Positions 1-9,133 of a DNA stretch of 38,769 bases are shown piece by piece. The stretch covers positions 1 through 38,769 of IMG/VR virus record IMGVR_UViG_3300008266_000337; one strand, written 5' to 3'. The DNA is from a virus. The notes beneath the pieces are model-generated. The model did not search any database. It saw only the letters and a program-made list of their open reading frames with translations, and was not told where the DNA came from. The stretch's first letter is position 1; every line of letters begins with the position of its first letter. A program made the position numbers and the translations under genes.

Positions 1-3000
1 TTTATTATATATATAAAAATCATCACTAGCATATAAAACAGAATTTGATGTATCCTCATCAGAATTGTATAAAACATATCTTAACCAATATTCATTGTAT
101 CCTGGAGTTATATCTAAATCACTCAATATAGAGGAATTACTACCTGTGGTAAAATAAGTATTATAAGGAAGACTACCGACTATAGGAAAATTATTTCCAT
201 AAAGAATACCAAATGATGTTCCATTACCACTTACTGAACCAGATAAGGTAAATATGGTTTGGAAATTAGCACCTCCATCAAAAATAGTAACTTGAGGGTT
301 TATATTTCCTGCTGAATATACTGCCGGTAAAATATTGGCTTTTAATCCTGGAGGGAAAATATTAGATACTTCACTAACATAATTATTATCTCCTGTTAAA
401 GGAATAGCTTGTCCTTCAGTAGTAATTAAATATACACTATGAATATTACCTCCACCAGGTACTTCAGGATAAGAAGATTCAATATAGTCAAAATATACAA
501 AATAATTTGAATATCTTGAGGCATTAGGTACTTGAGATTGTGTAGATAAGGTTGTTAAACTACTATAAATAGGTTGGTTAAAACCAGGTGATGTTGTTCT
601 GCTTCCATTATATCTAGGATTTATACTACGAGCCATAGTATAATTTGAATCTGGAATTGAGAATTTAGTGGCACTACCACTTAATATAGCTTGTTGATTA
701 ACAGGTATTAAAGAATTGTTTGTATAATCAACATCCATATAAACAGTACTTAATCTATTATCAGATATATTATTATCTAAAGGAAGAAAAGTATCATTTG
801 AATTATCTTCATTTAAATCCCCATCAGTAACTGTTAATATAGAACCACTAAACTGACCATTAAAAAACTCTGATTCATTATTTTGGATAAAAGGTACAGA
901 ACCACTTGGTGAAGGAATAGTACCTGTCCAACTTTGGGTTACAATAGAGGTAATATTTAAAGCTCCACCATTTGAGCCCGAAATCTCATACATATCAATT
1001 GATCCTGTATATAAAGACTGAGTATATTCTAATTGAGGAACAGGGTATTTGTTTCTTTCTAATAAATGTTGCTTAATTACAACCCCAGAAGCTAATGAAG
1101 TTCTAACAGGAGTCCAATCTTGTAACATTTTAAATAAAGAATTATCAAAATATTTAATAAGTCTTATATAATCCCAAATGTTATAATTACTAATATATTT
1201 TAAAAAATATTGGTTTCTTAAAGCATCTAAATCAGGATAAGATTCTGCAGATGAGGATACTTGTCTTGGGTCACCAATATAATCTCCTATATTAAAAAAC
1301 CCTAAAGTTGACATTATGTCCTCATTTATTTCATTTTGAGGAGAGAAAGCAACCTCTACATAATCAACATCTCTAGTATAAGAAGAACTTATTGATGGAT
1401 TTTGTTGGATTGAAATTTGAGAAGATAAAACTTTACTGTTAGGAATATTTGAATCAATACTTGTTGTAGTAGGTAAAACTAAATTTGAAGTTTTTATCTT
1501 ATTAGAAACTATATTTTGAATACCTACTGCAGGTTGATCATAAAAATAAGTTTCAGTATTTGCCGAATAGGTTGGGTTAGAACTTGTATAAAAATTACTT
1601 GTTCCTGTAAATGAAGATGTTGATGTCCAAGATCCTGTTACTTTAGGATGAATAGATGTTGAACCAGTATATAATTCACCTCCTAAAGCAGCTCTAAAAG
1701 CCAAATATTGACTTTGTTCAATAGATGAAGGATTCATTACATAAGCATCAAAGCTACTTTCAGAAATAGGTTGAGTATAATATCTTATTTCTTGTAATGA
1801 ACCTGAAAATCCTACATGAGTGGCTGAAGAGCTAGCAAATAATATTTTTGCACTTGCACTCCATAAAGTAGGAATATTTAAGGAAGATGATGCTTGGAAT
1901 CCTATAAGATTTCCATCCTCACCATTATATATACTGTTTTTAGCATATAAATAATATCCGTTACTTCCACTATTAACTAAAACAGACCACCAATTATTAT
2001 CAAAGAAAGGTAAATAAACACTTGCAGAATCAGTTCCTGAAATGAATTTTAAAGTACCATACTGATAATAGGGATTTACTACAGCTCCTGCATATGATCC
2101 TGTTGTTAATCCTGAACCTGTATATTCTAGGAATACTCCTAAACCTTGATCTGTGGACCATAGACTTTGAGAATAATATGTTGGAGGAATAGATTCGGCT
2201 TTAAATCTAAATTCTACAGCCCCAGGAACATTATTTGGAGCACCCCAAGTAGAGTTTAAAGCAAAAGAAGAAGATAAGTAATATGAACCTGTTGATTTAT
2301 AAGCATAATTAAATTCATCTTGCCAAAAATCATAAGTGTTTGGATTTTTATCTTTGCCTCCAAATTCATTTACTCTTAAAACAGTATCAGGGATACCGTA
2401 AATAGTAATTAATGTTCTTAAACCCTCTACAGTACCTTTTTTCTTAAGTAAATAAGGTAAATTGTGGTATATGCGTTTATAAATTTCTTTATTAATGTCA
2501 TCTACAGGAGACAGGGAGGACGTTGAAGACGCGGTAACAAACGTACTAACGTATTCAAAACCTTGTGGGGTTGGTAATAAAGTAGATGCATCTGGAATGT
2601 TAAATAAACTACCTGATGGGGTAAAACCTAATAAAGCCGAATATAAATCATTAGATGAAAAATTATTTTGGTATATTTTAATACCTAAATCTCTTAATAC
2701 ATCCGCTACTAAATCTTTTGAAATACCATAATCTAATCTATTGTCAGCATTATATTTTTGTGTAACATTTTCAATATAAAGATAAATGTTATCAAACATT
2801 TGTGCTAACATTTCCACAAATAACTCATATTGAGTATTATTTGGGTCTTCTATAATGTATGAAGGAATAGCATTTACTAAAGCATTATCATTATTATCAT
2901 CATATAAAGAGGCACTTAGTGATTGGGTTGTTAAAAATGATAAACCTGCAGCTGAGGTAGTAGTAACATTTATGTAAGGAGGGGTTGAATTGGTTTTAGG

Positions 3001-4092
3001 CCATGCTTTTGAACCTGATTCATAATAAAGATAATATTCATAACCATCAAAATTAGTTATGATTTCATCTATTTTGTTTTGCCAAATAATATTACTTGAA
3101 GAAACATAGTAATTTGTTGTAGTACCAGATGATAAAGAGGCACTAGCTTGATATGTTTCTATTAATGAAAGTTTATAATAAAAATTTTCTAATCTTGTTT
3201 GTGCCGAGGACATATAAACAAAATCAGAGTAATCAGTATAATCTACATTTATTTCAATTCCTTTTTCAGCCAATAAACTATTTACTTGATATAAGTAACT
3301 TCCCGTACCTTGAGATTTATTAGTGGTTGATAAACTAGTATATGAATTATAAGGGGTTGAATTATTTATTTGATCTTTTAAACCAATATTAAAATTAGGT
3401 CCTTTTAACTGAATATTTTCGTCTATTAAATTAAACGAAATTAAAATATCAATGTTGTAAGCAAGAGGTTCTGCTATTTGTTCTACAACCCAACATTCAG
3501 TTTTTAATGCAAACTCAATAGGGAGTGGTTCATATAATTTTATTAATACTGTTGGGTCATTAGAATTTGAATTATCTAATAAAACATTATTAGCAATTAT
3601 TAATCTATTAGAACCAAAATTTAAATAAAAATCTAAATAACTACCTGTTGAATTTTGGATTTGAGAAGCAAAATCATTAGTAGTAGAGACTACTTCCTCA
3701 TTAGGAATAGATGTAGTATTTAATCTTATTTCTGTTCTATCAGCAGAAATTTCATCAATATAATATCTATTTAAAGCAGATGATCCTAATTTATTAGTAA
3801 AAAAGTTATATAAAACATTATATTGACCCTCTTCATATCCTTGAGATTTTAAATTTTCTAAAGGCTCTAAAGATAATTGATTATCTAAAATTGAGTAATT
3901 AGGATATCCAATTTCATTAGAATATAATATAGTATTATTTAAATCATATATGAAATATTCAATATGATCCGTTTGAGGATCAAATGTTGTTTCAAAAGTA
4001 TTTGAAGAAATCAGAGAAGTATCCTCAGAAGAATATTCCTGAAATTCAAAAGTATTAGGATTTAATGGTTGTATGTTAATTATTTCTTCCAT
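1..4092 (-). CDS. Giant phage tail/baseplate structural protein with LamG-like domain (partial)
   Basis: The reading frame is open from an ATG at 4092 to the window edge (1364 codons, no stop), so the C-terminus is missing. The start MEEIINIQPLNPN lies 3 nt after the stop of the 113-aa gene. The N-terminal 500 residues are Asn/Ser/Thr-rich and contain a tape- or wedge-like helical stretch (VEMLAQMFDNIYLYIENV). Residues about 585-790 read as a concanavalin A/LamG jelly-roll, with VEFRFKAE, a WWSVLVN strand and SLQEIRYYTQPIS, a pattern common in glycan-binding virion proteins. It follows the gp25 and gp6 baseplate genes and so is probably a peripheral baseplate or tail-fibre network protein that touches the host surface. 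The structural role is inferred from synteny; the LamG call comes from pattern recognition only. Confidence 0.8.
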   Translation of the reverse strand, partial: MEEIINIQPLNPNTFEFQEYSSEDTSLISSNTFETTFDPQTDHIEYFIYDLNNTILYSNEIGYPNYSILDNQLSLEPLENLKSQGYEEGQYNVLYNFFTNKLGSSALNRYYIDEISADRTEIRLNTTSIPNEEVVSTTNDFASQIQNSTGSYLDFYLNFGSNRLIIANNVLLDNSNSNDPTVLIKLYEPLPIEFALKTECWVVEQIAEPLAYNIDILISFNLIDENIQLKGPNFNIGLKDQINNSTPYNSYTSLSTTNKSQGTGSYLYQVNSLLAEKGIEINVDYTDYSDFVYMSSAQTRLENFYYKLSLIETYQASASLSSGTTTNYYVSSSNIIWQNKIDEIITNFDGYEYYLYYESGSKAWPKTNSTPPYINVTTTSAAGLSFLTTQSLSASLYDDNNDNALVNAIPSYIIEDPNNTQYELFVEMLAQMFDNIYLYIENVTQKYNADNRLDYGISKDLVADVLRDLGIKIYQNNFSSNDLYSALLGFTPSGSLFNIPDASTLLPTPQGFEYVSTFVTASSTSSLSPVDDINKEIYKRIYHNLPYLLKKKGTVEGLRTLITIYGIPDTVLRVNEFGGKDKNPNTYDFWQDEFNYAYKSTGSYYLSSSFALNSTWGAPNNVPGAVEFRFKAESIPPTYYSQSLWSTDQGLGVFLEYTGSGLTTGSYAGAVVNPYYQYGTLKFISGTDSASVYLPFFDNNWWSVLVNSGSNGYYLYAKNSIYNGEDGNLIGFQASSSLNIPTLWSASAKILFASSSATHVGFSGSLQEIRYYTQPISESSFDAYVMNPSSIEQSQYLAFRAALGGELYTGSTSIHPKVTGSWTSTSSFTGTSNFYTSSNPTYSANTETYFYDQPAVGIQNIVSNKIKTSNLVLPTTTSIDSNIPNSKVLSSQISIQQNPSISSSYTRDVDYVEVAFSPQNEINEDIMSTLGFFNIGDYIGDPRQVSSSAESYPDLDALRNQYFLKYISNYNIWDYIRLIKYFDNSLFKMLQDWTPVRTSLASGVVIKQHLLERNKYPVPQLEYTQSLYTGSIDMYEISGSNGGALNITSIVTQSWTGTIPSPSGSVPFIQNNESEFFNGQFSGSILTVTDGDLNEDNSNDTFLPLDNNISDNRLSTVYMDVDYTNNSLIPVNQQAILSGSATKFSIPDSNYTMARSINPRYNGSRTTSPGFNQPIYSSLTTLSTQSQVPNASRYSNYFVYFDYIESSYPEVPGGGNIHSVYLITTEGQAIPLTGDNNYVSEVSNIFPPGLKANILPAVYSAGNINPQVTIFDGGANFQTIFTLSGSVSGNGTSFGILYGNNFPIVGSLPYNTYFTTGSNSSILSDLDITPGYNEYWLRYVLYNSDEDTSNSVLYASDDFYIYNK

Positions 4093-4095
4093 TTA

Positions 4096-4437
4096 TTATA
4101 TACTTCCTGAAATTATTTGTTGTTGTAAATCAAAGTTTTCTTGTCTTAATTGGTTAATTTCATCAATTAGGGCTTGAATTGTATCATCTTGAATATTTGT
4201 AGATCCAACATATTCTTGACTTGTTTTTATAAGGTACTCATGAGAATTTGTTTCTCCAAGTTTAGGTATTTGAAAAAATATTTCCTGGTAATTAGAGAAA
4301 AATTCAGCTACTGAAATTGAGGGGATTGATTCGGGGGTTGGTGTTGGGGGTTGAACCAATTGAGTAAAAGAAGTATCAATTACCCTTTGGTATTGATTTT
4401 TATCATATGATTCTTTATTTAAGTTTACCTTAGCCAT
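4096..4437 (-). CDS. Small tail-region protein with C-terminal coiled coil
   Basis: A 113-aa protein that I do not recognise. It has a Pro/Thr-rich linker (QPPTPTPESIPS, about residues 30-41) and a C-terminal heptad-like helix (IDEINQLRQENFDLQQQI) that looks like a parallel coiled coil. Its start overlaps the end of the upstream 375-aa gene by 8 nt, and the giant structural gene starts 3 nt after it, so the three are translated from one message. A connector or oligomerisation peptide of the baseplate is a reasonable guess from position, but no family supports it. Confidence 0.75.
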   Translation of the reverse strand: MAKVNLNKESYDKNQYQRVIDTSFTQLVQPPTPTPESIPSISVAEFFSNYQEIFFQIPKLGETNSHEYLIKTSQEYVGSTNIQDDTIQALIDEINQLRQENFDLQQQIISGSI

Positions 4438-5557
4438 TAACTACTTTAAAATTGTAATTGTTATCAAATACTATAGTAGAACCATTGATTGTAGTTTGAA
4501 TTAAAATAGTATAATATCTTTCTGGTTCTAAACCATTCATATACATTGTGAAATAACTACCACTAGCATCACAACTTAGTTTTGTATAAGTAGAATCAAA
4601 ATCTATTACATATTCATTTGTATCTAAATCTTTTATAGCATAGTAAGATGCGGTAGGTAAAGCATAATTTGTTGTATAAAGAGATGCTGTTTGCCATACC
4701 CTAGCAGGATATAAAGGAGCAGCATTTACTCTAAATACATTAATACTACTAGAATAAAATACTCCTGGATTTTGGTCAAGGGCAATATTTGCAGGAATAG
4801 TATTTAATACTGTTAAACTACCTGTTGAATATGTAAAATCATTCCATTTAAACTCTAATTGAGGAGGATAAATAGTATGAGTATCTCTAGAAAAATATTT
4901 TAAAGTAACCTGTTGATTAGTATCATTTATAAATTCTTGAGATTGAGTTTGTCTAACTATAAATCCATAATTAGTAAAAGATCCTGATATCCATCTATTT
5001 ACAATAGAGGTTACATTAGAATTTAAATCTAAATCAGAATAATAGTTAAAAATTTGAGTAGCTTGAGAACCAGTATACCATACCCCACCTCCAGATGAAG
5101 AGGGATTTGTAGTTAAATTATAAGATCCTGTAGTACCTGAGGTAAAACTTGAGGTAGTCCATTTTGTACTTCCAGAATAATCTTTCCAAACCCAAGAGGA
5201 ACCATCACTATTTTGAGGTAAATCTAAATAACGACCAGTACCCATTGACCAATCTTCGGCTACAGCATTGATAGCTATAGAAGAGGTATTACTTAAACCA
5301 GTGGCATTAGCTATAAAAACTCTTAAATTAGATTGCCAAGTAGATCCTGATATTTTATTATTAATAATATCTGCTATTTCAGAGGAATCAAATTTGATTA
5401 AATATCTTGATGATTGAGGAAATTGTCCTACAACCTGTAATTCACCTGTGGTAAAGTTAGTTGATGCTTCTATTATTTCATCTAAACCTGTATTCATAGA
5501 AGGATATCCTGAATATAGGGTAGAATCGGCTATTGGGAATATTTTATATACTGCCAT
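4430..5557 (-). CDS. Virion structural protein, DNRLRE-like beta-sandwich
   Basis: A 375-aa protein with an N-terminal segment (ADSTLYSGYPSMNTGLDEII, then RYLIKFD) that resembles the DNRLRE/TGF-propeptide-like beta-sandwich found in surface proteins, where a metal or polymer stalk is often involved. The rest is rich in Ser, Thr, Asn and aromatic residues and predicted beta. There is no signal peptide. It lies 8 nt downstream of the gp6-like gene and overlaps the next gene, inside the baseplate operon, so it is likely a virion decoration or tail appendage protein. The domain name is tentative because the motif match is by eye. Confidence 0.7.
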   Translation of the reverse strand: MAVYKIFPIADSTLYSGYPSMNTGLDEIIEASTNFTTGELQVVGQFPQSSRYLIKFDSSEIADIINNKISGSTWQSNLRVFIANATGLSNTSSIAINAVAEDWSMGTGRYLDLPQNSDGSSWVWKDYSGSTKWTTSSFTSGTTGSYNLTTNPSSSGGGVWYTGSQATQIFNYYSDLDLNSNVTSIVNRWISGSFTNYGFIVRQTQSQEFINDTNQQVTLKYFSRDTHTIYPPQLEFKWNDFTYSTGSLTVLNTIPANIALDQNPGVFYSSSINVFRVNAAPLYPARVWQTASLYTTNYALPTASYYAIKDLDTNEYVIDFDSTYTKLSCDASGSYFTMYMNGLEPERYYTILIQTTINGSTIVFDNNYNFKVVNG

Positions 5558-5565
5558 TGTTTAAA

Positions 5566-7425
5566 TTATAAAGGTACTATTCTTCCTTGAATATCGGTAT
5601 TAGGATATTTAACTTCAAAAATCATAGGGTCTAAAGATGGATAAATTACATTATTAATAGTTGCTCCTTTTACATCATATGAATAAGGAGAATATCCTAA
5701 ATTTTCACCTGTTAAATTATTCATTTCTATATTTTTAACAGTTTGAACACCTTCAATTCTATCTAATAAAATATAAATATCTCTTAAAATAATTGGTTGA
5801 TTAATTTGCCATTTGTCTACAGCAAAATAATCTTGTAAAGCCAAAATACATTTAGTTAAAATTTCATTACTATTGTAATCAGGCAAAACAATTATATCAA
5901 AATTAACACCAATATTAATGATAAATCCGTCTTTAATACTTACAGCATCTCCTACCATTTTATATTGAGATAAATAGGTATTTAAATTTTGTTTTAAAGC
6001 GGGAGAAGCATTAACTAATTGATTAGATGAATTATAAGATAACACATATAAATCTAAAACAGATTGAGCCTCACCAGCAGATATTGAACTTACTTTTGTT
6101 GGTTCAACATATGCTTTAGCAATAACTCCATATTTAGAAGGCATTGAAAGAGCTCTTACTAAATAATCATCTTGGGTTACGTTACGTAATTGAGAAGCAA
6201 AGTTTGCTGATGAATTTTGTCTTATTTCCTCTATTGTATCTCCATCTCCTCCACCATCAGCTGCATCTGGATTTGTAACTGCTAATGAGTTAAATATAGT
6301 ATTAGCTGTAGTTGAGTTAAGATTTGAATTGATAAAATTAATGGTTCCGGACAATGTTGTTAAATCATTTGATGGAACATTTGATTCAACTCCCCCACCA
6401 GTTAAATATCTTACAGTTAATGTGGTATTAGAAGGTGTTATACCGTAAGTTTTAGTTAATAAAAAGTTATTAGGAGCAAAAGCTGTATTTAATTTTGTTT
6501 TTTCAAAAGGTAATCCTAAACCTACATTATTTGCATTAGGAATTATTTCCTCATCAGTATCTAAAGGATCTCCAGAACCAAATTGGATTTGAAGAGAACC
6601 AGAATTTACAAAACGAGTTGTAAATCTTCTTTGGATTTTTTCTAATTTTAATAAATAAGGAGTATTTGAGGAATCTGTTGAATAATTAGGATCATTTGGG
6701 TTAGTATTCTTAATAGAATTATAAACCATTTCTTGTCCTAAATAATCAACCTCATACCATTCATTTCCATCACTGTCTATAACATCTAAAATACCAATAA
6801 TGTTATCAGTATTAATATTAACAGTAGTATAAGGTTCTGGTAATCCAAATGTAAAAGTAGTTGTACTTATATTAGCTGATATTGCTTTTTTATTTTTTCT
6901 TAATAAGAAATATGTTGGGTTTCCACTTCCATCAACACTAAAAATAGATACTTCTGTGGGATCTAATGAGCTAGAATATGAGAAATCTACAGACTCTTCT
7001 ATTAAGAAACCAACACTAGGAGTATTTGATGAAATTATATTTGAATTTTCAGCTATTAAAAGAGAATAATCAAAGTCAGGAACATAAGTTGAGCCTGAAA
7101 GTTTAGCTGGAACTTGTTGGTAAAAATCAATATTAGTAACAGCCACTTGAGTTACATTTGGTTTATAACCAAACATATAAGCTAACTCATATAAGTTGTT
7201 TGTTTGACGAGCATATTGTAAAAATGTTTCTTGTATCTGATTATCTGTATAAAAAGATAAAACATCACCTACATAAGCGGCCATCTCCATAAACATCATA
7301 CCTGGTGATGTTGGAGAAAAATCATTATAAGTTGTTGGGAAATAAGTACGAGCATAATTAATTAAACTAGCTCTTAATTCCGTAAAATCTTTATTGATGT
7401 ATTGTATATTTCTTTTAATTGCCAT
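5566..7425 (-). CDS. Baseplate wedge protein, gp6/baseplate J-like
   Basis: A 619-aa protein starting with the hallmark of T4 gp6/baseplate-J proteins: an early INKDF-LR-SLI-YARTYFP segment, then SPGMMFMEMAAYVGDVLSFYTDNQIQE, an asparagine-rich loop and a YELAYMFGYKP motif. In myoviruses this subunit dimerises to form the inner baseplate ring that joins the wedges and triggers sheath contraction. The C-terminal part (ILRDIYILLDRIEGVQTV) is the conserved end domain of the family. Length agrees with gp6 (about 660 aa). The ATG at 7425 overlaps the last base of the gp25-like gene, as expected for the conserved gp25-gp6 pair. Confidence 0.92.
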   Translation of the reverse strand: MAIKRNIQYINKDFTELRASLINYARTYFPTTYNDFSPTSPGMMFMEMAAYVGDVLSFYTDNQIQETFLQYARQTNNLYELAYMFGYKPNVTQVAVTNIDFYQQVPAKLSGSTYVPDFDYSLLIAENSNIISSNTPSVGFLIEESVDFSYSSSLDPTEVSIFSVDGSGNPTYFLLRKNKKAISANISTTTFTFGLPEPYTTVNINTDNIIGILDVIDSDGNEWYEVDYLGQEMVYNSIKNTNPNDPNYSTDSSNTPYLLKLEKIQRRFTTRFVNSGSLQIQFGSGDPLDTDEEIIPNANNVGLGLPFEKTKLNTAFAPNNFLLTKTYGITPSNTTLTVRYLTGGGVESNVPSNDLTTLSGTINFINSNLNSTTANTIFNSLAVTNPDAADGGGDGDTIEEIRQNSSANFASQLRNVTQDDYLVRALSMPSKYGVIAKAYVEPTKVSSISAGEAQSVLDLYVLSYNSSNQLVNASPALKQNLNTYLSQYKMVGDAVSIKDGFIINIGVNFDIIVLPDYNSNEILTKCILALQDYFAVDKWQINQPIILRDIYILLDRIEGVQTVKNIEMNNLTGENLGYSPYSYDVKGATINNVIYPSLDPMIFEVKYPNTDIQGRIVPL

Positions 7426-7832
7426 TATATAAATGATATTGAAAGTTCATCGGTAATTCCTGTATTTGCTATACTATATTTAAAATCAACAATTATTTCA
7501 TTAGTATCAGGATTAGATAATATATCTAAAGAAGAAATAATAACATTAGGAAAATATAATCCCAATTGTGTTTGTATATCTTCTTTTAATCCTTCTAAAT
7601 TGTTGTTTGTTATTTGTTCAAAAATAAATGCTCTTAAGTTTCCTCCAAATATTGGATTTAAATATATTTCGTTTTGATTTGTTAGAAAAAAATTTAACAA
7701 ATTAACTTTTATAGCATCTTGAGTTAAGTAAGTAGATTTAAATACACCGGGAGCATTAAAAGGAATAGAAACACCAACACCAGTTCCTGGTTTGGTATCT
7801 ATGGGGAATATCTTTTTTGCTCCAAATGCCAT
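7425..7832 (-). CDS. Baseplate wedge protein, gp25/GPW family
   Basis: A 135-aa protein of the gp25/GPW family, which forms the sheath-proximal part of the baseplate wedge and sets the sheath polymerisation start. The family pattern is visible: a segment in which the chain enters the small domain (AIKVNLLNFFLTNQNEIYLNPIFGGNLRAFIFEQ, quoted here only by its ends) followed by an I-Q-L-FPNV-I block and a strand INTEIIVDF-like ending. Length equals the usual 130-140 aa. Its stop overlaps the gp6 start and its start overlaps the stop of the 115-aa gene upstream, so translation is coupled. Confidence 0.93.
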   Translation of the reverse strand: MAFGAKKIFPIDTKPGTGVGVSIPFNAPGVFKSTYLTQDAIKVNLLNFFLTNQNEIYLNPIFGGNLRAFIFEQITNNNLEGLKEDIQTQLGLYFPNVIISSLDILSNPDTNEIIVDFKYSIANTGITDELSISFI

Positions 7833-8179
7833 TATTTATTCATTAAAGCCATTATCTGGTCTAATCCAACTTGTCCTTCAGGTAAAGCACCATTAATAGT
7901 ATCTACTGGACCTGTTGGGTTTATAGTGCCTTGGTAAGAAGTATTTGCTACACCTCCATTTTGCATTCCCTCTAACATACCAGAAAACATATTTCTACGT
8001 TCTTCTGCGGTTAATTGTTTTGGTTGAGAAATATGAGGTTGAGCATAAGTATCTCTTATAGATTCATTTACAATTGTTTTAGGAGCTTTTACAGCCTCTA
8101 ATATAATTTCACGTAACTCTTCTTGGATTGCCTCTTTAACGGCTTCCTTGATCATTTTTTTAAATTCACTTGGTTTCAT
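7832..8179 (-). CDS. Unrecognised 115-aa tail-operon protein
   Basis: The first 35 residues form a highly charged amphipathic helix (KMIKEAVKEAIQEELREI) and the rest is low-complexity Gly/Asn/Pro/Gln. I do not recognise a family; such proteins are sometimes linkers or chaperones of baseplate assembly. It is the only member of this block with a clear intergenic leader: an AATATTTATAA box lies 5-15 nt before its ATG, the same box seen before other late genes, so it may begin a late transcript that reads through gp25 and gp6. Confidence 0.75.
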   Translation of the reverse strand: MKPSEFKKMIKEAVKEAIQEELREIILEAVKAPKTIVNESIRDTYAQPHISQPKQLTAEERRNMFSGMLEGMQNGGVANTSYQGTINPTGPVDTINGALPEGQVGLDQIMALMNK

Positions 8180-8197
8180 TTTTTATAAATATTAAAA

Positions 8198-9133
8198 TTA
8201 ATAAGCTTTTAGATTATCTCTATCAATTATTAGTTTAAGTTCATTGATTAATACCTGATCATCTGTAGTAAATGATAGTTCAGTTTGAATTAAACTTATT
8301 CCTTGAGAATTTTTACCAATAGCTCTTCTACGATTAACAGTAGGTGTATAAGGTAATTCCTCTATTTCAATTATAAACCCTTGATAGGTAATTTGATTTT
8401 GTGTTTGTTGGGCTTTATTTTGAGAATCAGCAATACTATTTATTTCATCTGAAATTGGGGTTAATTCTTTAGATAATTCAGGATTACAACTTTGTATGTA
8501 ACTGTCTATTTGATTTAATTGATTAACTACTTGTAAAACATAAACCCCAATAATAGAAATTACTAAAGAAGAACTATTTATAATAGATTGAATTTTAGAT
8601 AATTTAGAATTTCCAAATTGATCAAATGTAGTTTTTCTAATAAAAGTTTGTAAATCATTTAAAGTAGATGGAACAGCACCTGGAATTACAGGGACAGCTT
8701 TTGCAGCTAAAGATACAGCTATAGATGCTATTTCAATAGTTGTTATAATCCCTAAGGTTATATTTAAAAAATCAGAAACTCCAGTTATAGATGTTCCTAA
8801 TTTATTTATTCTAATTCCTATACTATTTAAAGAATTTACTATATTATTTCGTTGAATTAAAAGTTCATTTATATTATCCGAACATACTTGAGGGTTCGGA
8901 ATATAAGTTTGAATTAAATTATCTAAAGAAGGTTTAATAATTTGGGGGATTTGTGAACCTAATCCAAATATTATTAAGGGTAATTTAGAAGAACCTTTTG
9001 GTTTTTGGTTATCTGGAGTAGCATCTTGTATTAAAGAACTATCTACAGTTTTTTGACTTGTTAAAATAGTTTGTTTTTCTATTTTAGCTTGTTCTTCTTG
9101 TCTTTGTTGTTCTAATTCAAAAGGAGTAGCCAT
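8198..9133 (-). CDS. Tail-associated protein with two hydrophobic segments
   Basis: A 311-aa protein with a Gln/Glu-rich N-terminus (about 40 residues of polar coiled-coil type) and two hydrophobic stretches near residues 130-155 (IASIAVSLAAKAVPVIPGAV) and 190-210 (VISIIGVYVLQVV). The C-terminal domain has a YQGFIIEIEELPYTPTVNRR motif that looks globular. It has no signal peptide. Located between the spike and gp25 genes, it could be a tail-tube terminator, tape-like or membrane-interacting hub component; I cannot decide. Its start overlaps the spike gene stop by one base. Confidence 0.75.
   Translation of the reverse strand: MATPFELEQQRQEEQAKIEKQTILTSQKTVDSSLIQDATPDNQKPKGSSKLPLIIFGLGSQIPQIIKPSLDNLIQTYIPNPQVCSDNINELLIQRNNIVNSLNSIGIRINKLGTSITGVSDFLNITLGIITTIEIASIAVSLAAKAVPVIPGAVPSTLNDLQTFIRKTTFDQFGNSKLSKIQSIINSSSLVISIIGVYVLQVVNQLNQIDSYIQSCNPELSKELTPISDEINSIADSQNKAQQTQNQITYQGFIIEIEELPYTPTVNRRRAIGKNSQGISLIQTELSFTTDDQVLINELKLIIDRDNLKAY

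Noticed and set aside
2495-2731. Plus-strand 78-aa open frame
   Set aside because: Lies inside the giant minus-strand tail gene, with no promoter and a poor sequence.
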